Below, in pieces: positions 44,551 to 55,989 of a stretch of 64,000 nucleotides of DNA. Source of the stretch: Rosa chinensis (lineage: Eukaryota; Streptophyta; Magnoliopsida; Rosales; Rosaceae); assembly GCF_002994745.2 (NCBI RefSeq), contig NC_037092.1, positions 70,283,823-70,347,822 on the forward strand, read 5' to 3'. Each line of letters opens with the position of its first letter. Within the stretch, counting starts at the first letter, position 1. The notes under the pieces are model-generated. The model was not told the DNA's origin. It was given only the letters and a program-made list of their open reading frames with translations, and did no database searches. A program made the translations under genes and the position numbers.

Positions 44551-44576
44551 GGGGGGGGGGGGGGGGGGGGGGGGGG
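44551..44576. repeat. Homopolymer run of 26 G
   Basis: An unbroken G-run starts one base after the hAT target duplication. It is a potential G-quadruplex and a common place for sequencing or assembly error. Confidence 0.95.
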
Positions 44577-45290
44577 TGGTGATGGTTTGGACATGACACG
44601 TCCAAACTCCAAAGCATGACAATCTTCCAAAGTTTTCTAAAGGTTGGGTTTGATTAAAGCCTCACTATTTGGGATGACGAACCCTAAAACCCTAATGGGT
44701 ACTTGGATCACAAAGTGCAAACCTAAAATTAAATGTAAGGAGAATTCCACAAATAGTCACTCAACTATGACTCATTCGACACTTTCGTCGCTCAAATTTC
44801 AAATATATCACTTTGGTCACTCAACTATTACACTGTCAATCACTTTAGTCACCAAGAGGGGCATTTTATCTCACTTGTGATCATTTCTCCCAATTATTCT
44901 AATACATATTTCTCAATTTTTCACAATTAATTGAACGAAAATAGCATTCATATTGTGGCAAATAATTTTTTTTTAACGAAAATGCTTGAGATACCAAAAG
45001 ATTATACCAAATACTAATACCAAATGATGCGGCACCTTCTATGTCATCAATTTTGCTACTAAGATAGTGATGATATGGAAGTAATACAATTATTTTATAC
45101 TTCTCCTTGAAAATAAACAGATAAAAAGATAAAAATAAACCTAGACCATTATCTCTTCCTTGTGCATTTGAGTATCGCACCTATTTCATGACCGTTCATG
45201 ACCGGAGCCATGAAAGAGTGCTAGAACTTTAGGCTTCAATCTCAGATGAATTGATGCCTTAATTAAAAGCCACCCAAACTTGCCAAAAGT

Positions 45291-45343
<53 letters not shown>

Positions 45344-45812
45344 ATTTCTCCTTCTGACATTTGAACTTTATAGGCTTGAATTTGACTAGTAGCTATTTTT
45401 TGCTCTTGCTAACAGTTTGAGATTGGGTTACATTTATAGTGCAGTTCATTGCGACTTTGTCATGTTTGCGTAATTGAACAAACTGTTTGGCCAAACCAAC
45501 CAGATCTAGAGAGTCTCATGGTAGATGATCTCCTCTTGATGATGGTCATGAGACTTTGCAATAATTTTGAATTTTCTTGATTTTTAATTTTTGATAAAAA
45601 AAAGTTAATAGATAAAATTTATGTTAGCAATTTCTTCAATGAGTTGGCATTTGCCACATTATTCGGTATATGAATTTAGTATAAATATTTGGTGTTTCTA
45701 GCACTACTCTTTTTTTAATAAAAAAAATTAAAGAAATAAATAACAGAGTTAAAATTGAGTGATTAAAATGATATATATATTTATAATGTGAGTGACCAAA
45801 ATAACGAATAGG
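44577..45812. other. Possible decayed TIR element; (CT)n tract
   Basis: 44735-44860 reads like a plant MULE/MITE terminus (GTCACTCAACTAT repeated). A related inverted stretch (GTGAGTGACCAAAAT) lies near 45787-45801. I found no TSD, so this is tentative. A (CT)n microsatellite occupies 45293-45339. Confidence 0.35.
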
Positions 45813-45815
45813 TAA

Positions 45816-46252
45816 GGGCTTGTCCGGTAACGTTTTTAAAAATGATTTTTCAAAAATCGATTTTGAAAATAAAAACGAGAAAACAAGATTGGATTTTTGA
45901 GATCCGAAAATGTGTCCGGTAGCTTATTCCGAAAATAATTTTCAAAAACGAGAGAAGATGGCGACTAGAGATGAGAGAGAGTCCTGAGAAGAAGATAACG
46001 ACGTGAGAATATGGAAGAGAGCACGTTCTTTTTTTTCTTTGTTTTGGAAAATATATCTCCGTGTTTTCTAAAATATGAGAATGAAAAGGTGAAAACGTCT
46101 ATTTGTCGTTTTCCTGTTTTATGAGTAAAATAAAAAAATATTTTCAAAAATTATTTTCTGCATTTTTGAAAACAGACCAACGAACGCATTTTCAAGCCAT
46201 TTTCATTTTATAAAATGAAAAAGATGACTTGAAAACATTACCGAACGCCACC
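45816..46252. mobile_element. Tourist-like (PIF/Harbinger) MITE, 437 bp
   Basis: The left end GGGCTTGTCCGGTAACGTTT and the right end on minus GGTGGCGTTCGGTAATGTTT are imperfect inverted repeats flanked by TAA at 45813-45815 and 46253-46255. A 3-bp TWA target duplication with a G-rich, CGGTAA-containing TIR fits Tourist elements. It has no coding capacity. Confidence 0.6.
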
Positions 46253-46255
46253 TAA

Positions 46256-47350
46256 AAGTTTCTGATATTTTTCCTAAAATGTACGACGTTTAGTGAATCA
46301 CGCATATCAGACACTGGACAAGTTTAGTCTTGGACCATTGGACCATAGTCAAAATAAATGGTGTTTTGGCTGTTGGCTTCAGAGCTCTTCACGGGGGACA
46401 TCCTTCATCGGATTGTACCCGCCTGTAAAGCCATCTCAGTACTTCACACTGTAGATTTCCCCACCTCTTTCTCTCTCTCCCCTGTGTGTCCAAATAGCCC
46501 TCCGCACTAGATCTGGCCGTACACTGTCCGCCAATCGAACTCCAATGACATCGCAACGCGTGTGCAGCAATGTCTTGTTCAGCTTGTACTACAGGGGCCC
46601 ACCGATGCCCTCTGTCATGCACTTTCTTCTTCACTTATTAGTTATTACGTAACCCTACCGCTAATTTTTTTTTTCCTTTTTTTTTTTTTCAGTTTTGTTT
46701 TTCCGATATTATCGTAGCCTCTGCACACTCTGAACCAGCTATTATATCCTGCTGTCCCTCCCTTCCGGTACAAAATTACAATCGCAAATTTAATTTTTTT
46801 TTTTGGCAGATGAAAAATGAAAATGACCCATTTGTGCTGAAATCTCAAGTGGAGATGTGTGGTTCTAAAATCCCATGAGCTGGATATGTTGGGAAGCAAA
46901 GAATGAAGCTTTATATCTTTATGATTATGACACAAAGGCAACGAAAAATAGCAACAAGAATCAAACAAATTATAACCCAATTTCCTTCTCTCGCTCTATT
47001 CCCAGAAAATCTGCGCAAATTTCCTGCATTTTGGGTTTTATGCAAGAAAACAATATAGTAAAGGCTACAGCTACTCAAATATCTTTACCATTACTACTAC
47101 TGCACAAAAAGTAGAGAGCAGAGAAAGATCAACCACAAACTTTGAACAACTTTACAGGAGGAATGCCGCAAGATCCAAGAAACAAAAAATGGTTCTTTCT
47201 GATGTACATAAAATTATTCAGAGATTCACACAATCAACATTGTAAAATTTTAACAAAAACAAAAACTGCTGCTTTTTGCAGCCCAATTCAATTCAATGTG
47301 TGAAAGAAGAAGAAAAAAAAAAATCTAATAATTATGAAGCAAAACAAATC
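46256..47350. other. Intergenic DNA and FLA 3' flank
   Basis: No gene was recognised. The part next to 47351 should hold the 3' UTR of the minus-strand FLA gene. Confidence 0.45.
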
Positions 47351-48613
47351 TCATACCATTACATACAATGCTATACAACATGAAGCAACCCCCAACCTCC
47401 ACAGCCCAGTAATGGCAGCACCCTCGGATTTTATCTCCTTAAAACCGGGCGGCGAAGAGAGTTCCTGCCCACTCATCGAATTGTCCGGTGACGGAGCACT
47501 GTCCGGCGTCTCAGCCCCGCCGGAAACTGGCGTCCCGGGCCTGGATGTTACTGCCGGGGTGCTCCCAAAAATCTCTTTCGGCAACAAAACCCTGGAAACT
47601 CCGAAAATGGCCACCGGTTTTTGATCGAACACTGTCTGGGTCACCGAGGCCTGGATGATTCCGGTGTTGATTGAAACGGAGCCGTTGTTTCTGCTGATGT
47701 TGAGAGTGTAGCTACCGGCTCCCACTAGCTCTGTAGCCAATGTGGGCTGGACCGGGTTCACAATCGACTCGAGCGAGCCCAATGGGTAGTAGGAGTGGAG
47801 CACATGGAACTTCAACACCACCGATTTCTTATCCGCCGGGAGAGATTGGAGCCTCACGTTTGCGGGGAGGTCGGAGAAGGCAGTGTCAGTAGGGACGAAG
47901 AGAGTGATTCCGGCGCCGCCCTCGTCGGCCTCGAATTCCTCGACGACGCCGGATGCGGCGAGCATGGAGGCGGCGACGTTGAAGTTGTGGCCGTCGATCA
48001 GGGCCTTGGTGATGTTGAGGCCCAGCGGGGGCCGGGTCTCGGAGGCCATGAGGTCGAAGCCGTAAGGGACAAGGAGGGAATTAACGGAAAAGATGCTGAC
48101 ATTGTAGGGAAGAGTCTTGACGAGCCCCAAAACGGTGGCGTTTGAGGGGGAGAAGGTGGCGGGGGAGCGGACGGAGACGATCCCGGTGGTCGGGTCGCGC
48201 GTGAGATTGACGGAGCCGAAGTCGCTGGTGGCGCGTCCGGTGGTCTGGTAGAGAGTGGTGACGAGTTTTCCCGAAGGGGGGATGCGGGCGAGGTCGGAGA
48301 GGGAGAGGTACTCGAGGAGGACGTGGTAGCGGAGGACGTCGGCGCGTGAGGAGGGGGAGAGGTGGCGCGTGAGGTCGGAGGTGGAGGAGAGGAAAGGGTT
48401 AGGGACGGCGAGGAGGGTGAGGGAGGAGCGGAGGGAGAGATCTGAGAAGATGGCGGCGGAGAGGAGGGAGGTGAAGTCGGAGAGGTCGGGGAAGGGGGAG
48501 AGGAGAGCGGTGATGTTGATGGAAAGAGTAAAGGGGAGAGAGGAAGTGAGGAGGAGGAGGAAATAGAGGAAGTGGGTAGGGGTAAAATGGGGATTTGGGG
48601 ATGTAAAGGCCAT
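47351..48613 (-). CDS. Fasciclin-like arabinogalactan protein (FLA4/SOS5-like), 420 aa
   Basis: This is a single intact exon. Residues ~1-31 form a hydrophobic signal peptide (FLYFLLLLTSS). The first FAS1 domain (~33-165) carries a LTLLAVPNPF block and YHVLLEY. The second FAS1 domain (~195-345) has NITKALIDGHNFNVAASML, ITLFVPTDTAF and LKFHVLHSYY. A Pro/Ser/Thr/Ala-rich arabinogalactan-type stretch follows (~350-395), then a hydrophobic C-terminus (~400-420) typical of a GPI-anchor signal. There are several N-glycosylation sites (NIT, NVS, NIS). Two FAS1 domains, 420 residues and no intron match Arabidopsis FLA4, a cell-surface glycoprotein affecting wall integrity and salt-stressed root growth. 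FLA4 is my best match from memory; another group B/C FLA is possible. Confidence 0.85.
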   Translation of the reverse strand: MAFTSPNPHFTPTHFLYFLLLLTSSLPFTLSINITALLSPFPDLSDFTSLLSAAIFSDLSLRSSLTLLAVPNPFLSSTSDLTRHLSPSSRADVLRYHVLLEYLSLSDLARIPPSGKLVTTLYQTTGRATSDFGSVNLTRDPTTGIVSVRSPATFSPSNATVLGLVKTLPYNVSIFSVNSLLVPYGFDLMASETRPPLGLNITKALIDGHNFNVAASMLAASGVVEEFEADEGGAGITLFVPTDTAFSDLPANVRLQSLPADKKSVVLKFHVLHSYYPLGSLESIVNPVQPTLATELVGAGSYTLNISRNNGSVSINTGIIQASVTQTVFDQKPVAIFGVSRVLLPKEIFGSTPAVTSRPGTPVSGGAETPDSAPSPDNSMSGQELSSPPGFKEIKSEGAAITGLWRLGVASCCIALYVMV

Positions 48614-49138
48614 CGGGGGGGTCTCTCTCTTTTGCAGAGAGAGCGTTTGAGAAAGAGTGAGGGTTTTGGATTAATAGTGGAGAGGAGAGAGTGAGAGAGT
48701 GATGATTATGATGATGATGATCGGAGTGAGTGAGAGTGATGCGGTGATGGGGCAGTGAAGAGTGGGGAATAATGCTTTGTCATATTTTTGGTGGGAAATG
48801 GGGAGGAGGTTATGCCCACGCGCGGGGGAGGGAGGCGTGGAGGGAACTCGCGGGTGCTAGCTGTTTGAAGGACAGGAGGTAAAGTAGCGGAACATGGGAA
48901 GTCCGGTCTACTGTTGGGCATGGGCGGTGGAGTTGAGCTCCGAGGGAACACATGGACTTCTACCGGAAGTTCTGAAAGGATAAGAAAAAGCCAGAAGAAA
49001 ATAAATTGGTTTGGAACAGTTCGACAGAAATTACCAAAAATTTTATTTTATTTTGGACAATAATTAAATATGGCAGCTTTTTTGAAATAGAAATTGAATT
49101 CATTAGATCAACAGCAAAAAATTACGGTCTACCATAAC
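48614..49138. other. FLA promoter region
   Basis: This purine/pyrimidine-rich stretch (AGAGAG, GATGATGATG) lies upstream of the minus-strand FLA start. No clear TATA box was seen and no gene was recognised. Confidence 0.4.
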
Positions 49139-49141
49139 TTA

Positions 49142-49310
49142 GAGCAAGTTCATCCGTTGGGTCACCAGGTCAGCTTGCAGGTCACCAGGGTGACCCAGAA
49201 AGTGACCCAGGGTGACCCAATGCATGAAATACACATGTGCCTGTGACTCAAAGAGTGAAAATACACAGAAAAAGCATTGAATAATAGGTGACCCACGGGT
49301 GGACTTGCTC
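49142..49310. mobile_element. Short MITE, 169 bp, TTA target duplication
   Basis: The termini GAGCAAGTTCATCCG and GAGCAAGTCCACCCG (right end on minus) are inverted repeats flanked by TTA at 49139-49141 and 49311-49313. The interior is rich in GGGTGACCC palindromes. A 3-bp TTA duplication fits PIF/Harbinger-type MITEs. Confidence 0.75.
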
Positions 49311-49569
49311 TTACATAAGCTAAACTCGGTAAGAAAAACCGAACTAAACTATTGAAGCTAAAACAGATCATTAAAATATCTGGGATGCTCACTTTTAAGC
49401 AAGCTTATCTAAGAATGTATAAACATCGCCTTCTACGGAAAGAAAATCATTCAACTAACCCTCCCTTGCCAATCACGTAATTGTGGTACAAGCAAGAAAC
49501 TAGAAACGTCAGAGAAGATTCATAGAAGTCCATGCACTCTCACATAAGCTTTCACCCCAATAACATAAT

Positions 49570-50880
49570 TTAAAAAATAACTACCTCCTTCCCTTCCGAG
49601 TTGGAGTGTTTACCCACAGACTGCTTCTTCTTGGGAAACTTGTGCTGCTCATTGCCCTCATCATGCTTTGAGGTCTTATGTTTGTTACCAGAACACGACA
49701 TATTCTTACTGCCAATAGGTTGCCCTCTCTTTCTCTTCATACTATCGGCAGTAGTCTCTACCTGCAATATCGGGTCCAGGCCAAGATCTTCAGAATCCAG
49801 AATAAGGTTTCTCTTACCCACAACCAAAATCAGTTTCAACTTCTTAGGGGATATAGTCAAGCCATCTTCATGACCTCGACGTTATTTGCCAATGAGACGC
49901 TCTAGAGTTCTAGATGTTTCCTGTATGTCATGCACCACCACCTACCACTTTTGCTTCGGAAACAAGGCACCCAATGATGGCTCACCGACCGGACCAGGGA
50001 CTGGAGTCTAAAACACCAATGACAGGCACGGGGTAGAAACCTTAGCCCTCATACTACTAATGACCTCGTTGCTGCTTGTTGTGCCAGAAGATGACCCACA
50101 TGTAGACCCCAGCGCTGGCATACCACCACCAATCGCCTCTGGTGCCATAGCCTGGGACCCCAGAACGGTCCGCTCAGCATCATCATCATCCTCATCCAAT
50201 GCCGGCCCTGAGCACGGCAGTCCAAAAAGCTTATCATACTGGAATTTGCGTTACAAGGCCACAATTTGAACACCGCCCAAAAAGCTTGTCATACTGGAAT
50301 TTGCAACGAAATTCGACTTCATCCTCCACCAGATACCATCGCTTGAATGGCAACGGTTTACTCAACGAGATTTCAACCCTAATCCAAAGCTTCCCGGCAT
50401 TCTTGTCCATTTCTTGGAAATCCCCTAGTGTGTATCCTATCATAGTCATGACTCTTTCCTACCGAAATGCTAGCAGGATCCCCTGAAGAGTAATCCAATA
50501 CGATGCCGTGATCAGAGGAACTTTTTCAACCGGCATGATGCCGTCATACCACGCCAACGCCACCGGAGCATGGTTATACCCCCATGGCGCACCGCGCTAG
50601 ACCCGAACCTGATCAGCCTGGTTCCACAGCGTGAATAGCACCCTTTGTTCCTCCGTTTTCTCCACTTGCAACGTTTCATTAATCCTCCAAGCGTTGCAGA
50701 ACATCCCCATGAATGACTTGATCTTGAAATCACGGGTTGTGAGGAGTTTGCCCACCAAAAACACGTTTACTTGTCTCAAACCTTGGCCCTGCGTTGGGCG
50801 CAAATCAATCTGCCTCTTGCCTTCAGCGATAGCAAGAGAGGAGGCTAGTCTAGCAGCCATGGCATCAACAGAGCTCATCT
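49570..50880 (-). pseudogene. LINE ORF1 remnant (DUF4283 plus CCHC type)
   Basis: On minus from about 50880, an MSSVDAMAARLASSLAI start leads into VNVFLVGKLLTTRDFKIKSF, the DUF4283 block of plant LINE ORF1. Further on are a Cys-containing FGRCSNCGL stretch (zinc-knuckle region, ~50260) and a basic SMKRKRGQPIGSKN region (~49750). Several stops and frameshifts break it, for example after residue ~105. ORF1 proteins bind element RNA. No endonuclease or RT follows, so this is a truncated or decayed LINE. Confidence 0.65.
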
Positions 50881-50889
50881 TGTTGACAA

Positions 50890-52222
50890 GGAGAAGCAAA
50901 GAAACCGAAACCCTAACCCTAGGTTGAGAGAGAGAGTTGACGGCTCTAACTAGAGATATTTTTATGTTATTTTTATGGCAGCTAAAGTTTTTGGGAACAT
51001 AAATAATCATATGACTTATGGCAATTATTTCTGTTGGGAAAATGTCAACAAGGTCTTAAGAAAACAAAATAAATTTCGTTTTGTAGAATTGAATTATTAT
51101 TACTTTTTTGTACATTGAATTATTGAAATTCATTGATGAAGATTAACTTGATTATCTGGAAGAGCATAATATAACAAGTGATCAAGTGAGAGTCTTTATA
51201 AACAAGAATTCTCAAAAGATTGACATAATTGAACGAGAAGACGTAAGAGAATTGCCTCAAGAGGCATAAGGCTTCACGACCAGTCTCCATTGTATGGAGC
51301 ATCTTAGGGTATGTTTTAACAGCTGTAATTTCCTGTAATTTCTTTTTAGATTTTGGTGTATCTATTTTGCTCGTTAAGTTTTAGGTATTCCTTTTATTTT
51401 ATTGTTTTAGATTATTGATTAAATGTGGAAGCTTTAGTTCAAGTGCATTGTTGCTGTTTACGCTTGTAATTTTCATCTATTTATTAGTAATAAATTTAGA
51501 GGTCTCATTCATATATTAATTCTTGGCAGATTCTAAGGTATTGGTGACTTAAGATCTATTTAAGAATTTAGTCAATTGTTGGATCCTATCAATTCTTTCG
51601 CTGTATCTTTGTATTATTTGACAAAAAAATTAAAAGATTATCACACACTCTCACACAATAATGTCAGCTTAAAGTAAATCTGACATTGTTATTGCTATGA
51701 GCTGTAAAAATATGTTGGTGAGTGAGATGATAAGCAATAATATTGTACACTTTTTAATATCCCATTTACACCTTTTAATCTTCTGATCAATTGCATCGTC
51801 CATTTCAGATACATGCCCTTTTTAATCATTAATCCCTTTTAGTTTCCTTCCTCTAGATTTTAAATTTTAATTTTTTTCTTTCTATATTGGGGTGTTGAAA
51901 GTGGTTAGAAATTGAAATGTGTATTGACATGAAACAATTCATTGAGACGGAATCACATTGGTCAATGCATGTTTGTCTATTTGTCTAAGAAAAACAAGAA
52001 AGAAGAAAAAATTGAGCACATGACATGTGCAATAATTGTAACTCTGTATGTTAAGGATAATGATTTGTGAAAAAGAAAGCTTCAAATAATCATCAAATCA
52101 TGTAGGCATTTGATTTTTATAAATTTTTTTATAGGTATCAGACGGTTCATTGAGTAAATAAAAACAACCATAAGGTTGGAATAGTTGATGCAGAACAGAT
52201 TGCAGTCCAATTTGAAGAACAA
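50890..52222. other. AT-rich intergenic DNA
   Basis: No gene or repeat was recognised. Confidence 0.4.
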
Positions 52223-52229
52223 TTGGATC

Positions 52230-54464
52230 GTGCTAAAGGTGGAAAACGAAAAGTGACTAGTAGACGTGAAATGGGCTTCCGGACTCCGATTGGGACGCAC
52301 CTTACCTTTCCGGAAAGGGAATCGCGCCAGAAATCAAACTCGTCGCTTAGCCACGACCTGTGGCCTTTTTCGGGCTTCCGGGGTCGTTTAGGGCCTCAAA
52401 ACTGCATTTTTGTATTTTTCGGCGTTTTGGTTTTTCTAGTTATTTTCGGGTTGTTTTCGTTTTTACCCATGGGTTTTAGGGTTTCATTGTTAGTCGCCCT
52501 AGGGTTTATTTTCTTATAAATAAGCTGCCTTAAGGCTGCAGAAGGGATCTTATCATCTTTTATCATTAAAATTGAGATTATTCTCTTTTATCTCTGGTGG
52601 ACTCCAGAATCCTTTGCTTAGGTTTATTGCTGGTAAACCTAGTTATCAATCCGTCTGCGTCAATAGTGCAGTGCATACACCTATACATGACATAGGCTTA
52701 AACTTACATATGCATACAAGCTACTCAAAAAAAAACATTAGAGCACAAAAGTCTAAAACTAAAAAAAGAAATTTCTTGATAGGAGCATTTTAATGCGATG
52801 TTTTAATAGTTATTTCCTCATATTTTACTTAGTTATTTCCTTAAATAAATAAATTTTAATTTAGTTTCTCTTTTCTAGGTACATCAGAGAAAATGACAAG
52901 GAAATGAGCTTAAAGACACATGAGAAGGATGTGAGACGTTGGAGATGACAAAAGCAAGACACAAGAGTCCCAGTTGAACTAGGAGAGCCAAAGAACAAGC
53001 TCAAAACATCCTCTACAAAGGTGATATGGATCGGGAGTCATTTTTGACAAGAAAATATGGTTAAAAATCAAATCTGGAGTCCGTATTAGACATATACTGA
53101 TTTTGGCCGAATTTCAATAATATATCTGGATAATGACATCTCAATTAAATCATAAATGCATCTAGACATGATTGTGGCCAAAGAGAGAATTCTACAGATA
53201 AGGAAGGAGAACTTCAAGGGATTACGACATGCAGAAAGGTTGAAAATAGGTCCAGATACATTTCTTAAAGTCCACATTTCATCCTTGGTTGAAATTAAGG
53301 AGATAAATCAGAAAATAATCATGTAATTAATTCAAAAATAATCTCCCTAGAATCAAGGTGATAATTTGAAGATTTCTGATTGGTTGGATGACATAGCAGA
53401 GCTGACGTGACATTATTTGATTGGTTGAAGCTATGTGGCATGAGCAGATAATTCCTAAGAAATTAATAGAAGATTCAGGAAGACTTGGAGACTAAGTTGC
53501 CATCCTCCTATAAATAGGAGCATCATTGACACCACTTCTCCCATTCTTTTCTAAACACACCGAAAATTCTCTCCATTCTCTAGTCTTCAGAAGCTCTGTG
53601 TCTCAACCAAGGAAGATAAGAAGTCATGCAATACATCAAGATCCTAGCTACCATCCAGCCTTGTGTCGTCCCTAGAAGATTGCTTGCTTTCAAGGATCTT
53701 CAAGTTCTTTGTTTTAAGGTTTCGTCATTCATCTTTCACGGTGTATTTCATACTTTCTTTTGTTTTCCTTTGTTTGATTCTTAGAGTTATGAATTCTAGT
53801 TAACATGACGTTAAGGGCAAAGTTTAAAGCCCGTTTATATGTTTTGAAATAAAGTTGTGATTTCTATATGTTGATTTCTATGTTGCTTATGTGAGATTGC
53901 TTGATTGATTTTGGATTACAGAAAACTTTTATATGTATGTGTTTTTTGGTGGCCAACTTAGGATATATGTATGTAATTGGTGCTAGATTTTGGTAAACAA
54001 TTCACCTAATAGTTTTGTGAACCTAAATCATAAGTAGTGAAGACTTTGAACAAAAGTCGAAATCAATTAAGGAGGATTGCAAATAGATGAATTTTTTCAT
54101 ATTAGGTTGTGCACTTTGGTTGACATCCTTTCTTTGTTCTTCATGCGTTGAATGTGTTCTTGATTAGCTAGCTTTCTAGACTATGATTGCATGTCTAATA
54201 AGTTTAATTTAGGTGATTTCACTTAGATTAAATATTCAAGGAAAGTAAAAAATGGGAAATCGTTTGCTTATTAACGTTTCACATGGTCAACTTCGACATA
54301 GAAAATCAACTGTAGGAATTGTAATTAGATTTCTTGCATATGGATGTGGTTTTGATATTTGTTCCTTGCGTTCCACCCTTGTATATGTGTTTTTACAGTT
54401 TCTTTATTTTATTTATTTTAATTTTTGATTTAATAATCCTAAACCCCCTTTATTTGTGTTTACT

Positions 54465-54517
<53 letters not shown>

Positions 54518-54690
54518 TTTTTTTGTTTTGTTTTTGTAAATAATACTTTATACTTGTATTAATTCTTTGTTTCTTTTTACAATTACATGTGTACCCTCAA
54601 TCCCCAGCTAGAACGATCCCTACTTATTCTATACTGACAACTACATTTTGCAGGGTTAAATTGTGCGCAACTATTAGCGTATCATTTCTC
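52230..54690 (+). mobile_element. Probable Ty3/gypsy LTR remnants
   Basis: Two promoter-like patches (TATAAATAAG at 52516 and CTATAAATAGGAG at 53510) are followed by long T-rich, non-coding stretches. The text near 54640-54690 (ATTGTGCGCAACTATTAGCG) resembles the 3' end of plant Athila/Tat-type LTRs. I found no matching LTR pair, TSD or coding domain, so the call rests on general resemblance and the limits are loose. Confidence 0.35.
54467..54512. repeat. (TA)n microsatellite
   Basis: About 22 TA units. Confidence 0.95.
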
Positions 54691-54819
54691 AAAGGAAAAT
54701 ATAGATTGTTATTTAGCTCCCTTCGAGCACACAATTGTTGTACCAAACAAAGCAACACTTCTACGAAGACTCATAGGAGATCTTTAGTTAGAATAGACCA
54801 GACCACTTGACCAATTTTA

Positions 54820-55535
54820 AGCAAAAACAATTCCCCTTAGGGTTGGAGTTCCCATCTTGACCAGGGAAGCTAAAAGTAAGCTTTCTTGCATTCTTCTTCT
54901 TCTGTCCCGGAACCTTCTTCTTCTTGGGTGACCCTTGCTTCTTCATAGGCCCAAATTATGCAGCAGCTATTTTATTGTTATTGCCTCTAGGCCAACCTCT
55001 CTTCTTTGGAATAAGCTGAGGAGCAACCACCATTTCCAGCCCCATACTTTCAACATATAGATTGGACTTTCAATTGCCAAGCTTAATTGTCGTTTCTTAG
55101 GAGAGAACTCGAACACATACTTGTGTTGTCGCCGCTGACCACTTAGGTGCCGCAAAGACACAATTCCCTTCTGAAATTCTCGAACAACCACCCACTTATT
55201 GGTCTTGGGCATGACAAACCCACTAGAAATCAGTCCAGGTATTTGAAAGGGTATTTGGGCCTTGAAAACCAAGGATGGCCTAGCAACAGACTCCCTCCCC
55301 TAATGAACAAAAACAGGCCCAATAGCCTTTAAAATAGGATTCGGCCTAGCTGGCTGCAATGCAACGTCTCTTCTAGCATGCACGACGTCCTGCTTCAAAA
55401 CCCTAGGCATAGAAGCATTAGGTGTGGTAGCTAGTGCCTAATGCGGTCGCATCTGCAGATTCCCTTGTAGCACCGGCTCGAAACATGTGAGACCAACGTG
55501 CTTGAGAAGATCACACGTTCTGCAACGCCCTACCA
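54820..55535 (-). pseudogene. Second LINE ORF1 C-terminal remnant
   Basis: On minus from ~55535 a VGRCRTCDLLKHVGLTC stretch (zinc-knuckle region of plant LINE ORF1) is followed by a degenerate linker. A further open segment at 55272-54967 and a Lys/Arg-rich tail near 54900 (runs of K and R) complete it. It has stops and frameshifts. It breaks off about 25 bp before the copia 3 LTR, suggesting that the copia element inserted into the LINE. Confidence 0.55.
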
Positions 55536-55560
55536 GATTTTTAAAGAATAAATTGAGATG

Positions 55561-55779
55561 TGTTGTAGAGAAACTAAAATTGAGAGGAATTTGCTGTGTA
55601 TTTTCATTGATAATAGGGGCCTCTTTATATAGAGGATTACAATGCATAGAATCCAAATCACACAAGGAAAGTAATCATACATTGAATAGGAATCTAGATC
55701 CTTCTAATGTAACCCTATTACCACTAGGTTAAGTAACCTAGTGTTTGGGCCAAACACAGAATAGAGATTTCCTTTAACA
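55561..55779 (-). repeat. 3' LTR of copia element 3
   Basis: On minus it begins TGTTAAAGG and ends CTACAACA, 219 bp, with CTATATAAAGAGG as TATA. It is clearly related to the LTRs of element 2 but differs by several indels. The polypurine tract ACAAGGGGGAG precedes it (55780-55790). Confidence 0.85.
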
Positions 55780-55989
55780 CTCCCCCTTGTGTTGCCCAAA
55801 CGCGGTGCTTCTCTCGTTGCCTCGTTAAAAACTTTGCCGAGTAACAAAAACCCAGTGAGATAAAAATAACCTCGGTTGAAGGGGAAAAAGAGCACAACAC
55901 ACCCTTCACATTTCGAGACCATACATGTAGACATCTCCCCCTAGTGTCTGCATCTCCCCCTGATGACTACGGTCATGGGAGTTCAGATA

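Noticed and set aside
44735..45801. Possible MULE/MITE with GTCACTCAACTAT termini
   Set aside because: Ends are only partly inverted and no target duplication was found; kept only as a tentative note.
47795..48566. Plus-strand frames opposite the FLA gene
   Set aside because: Antisense shadows of the FLA coding exon.
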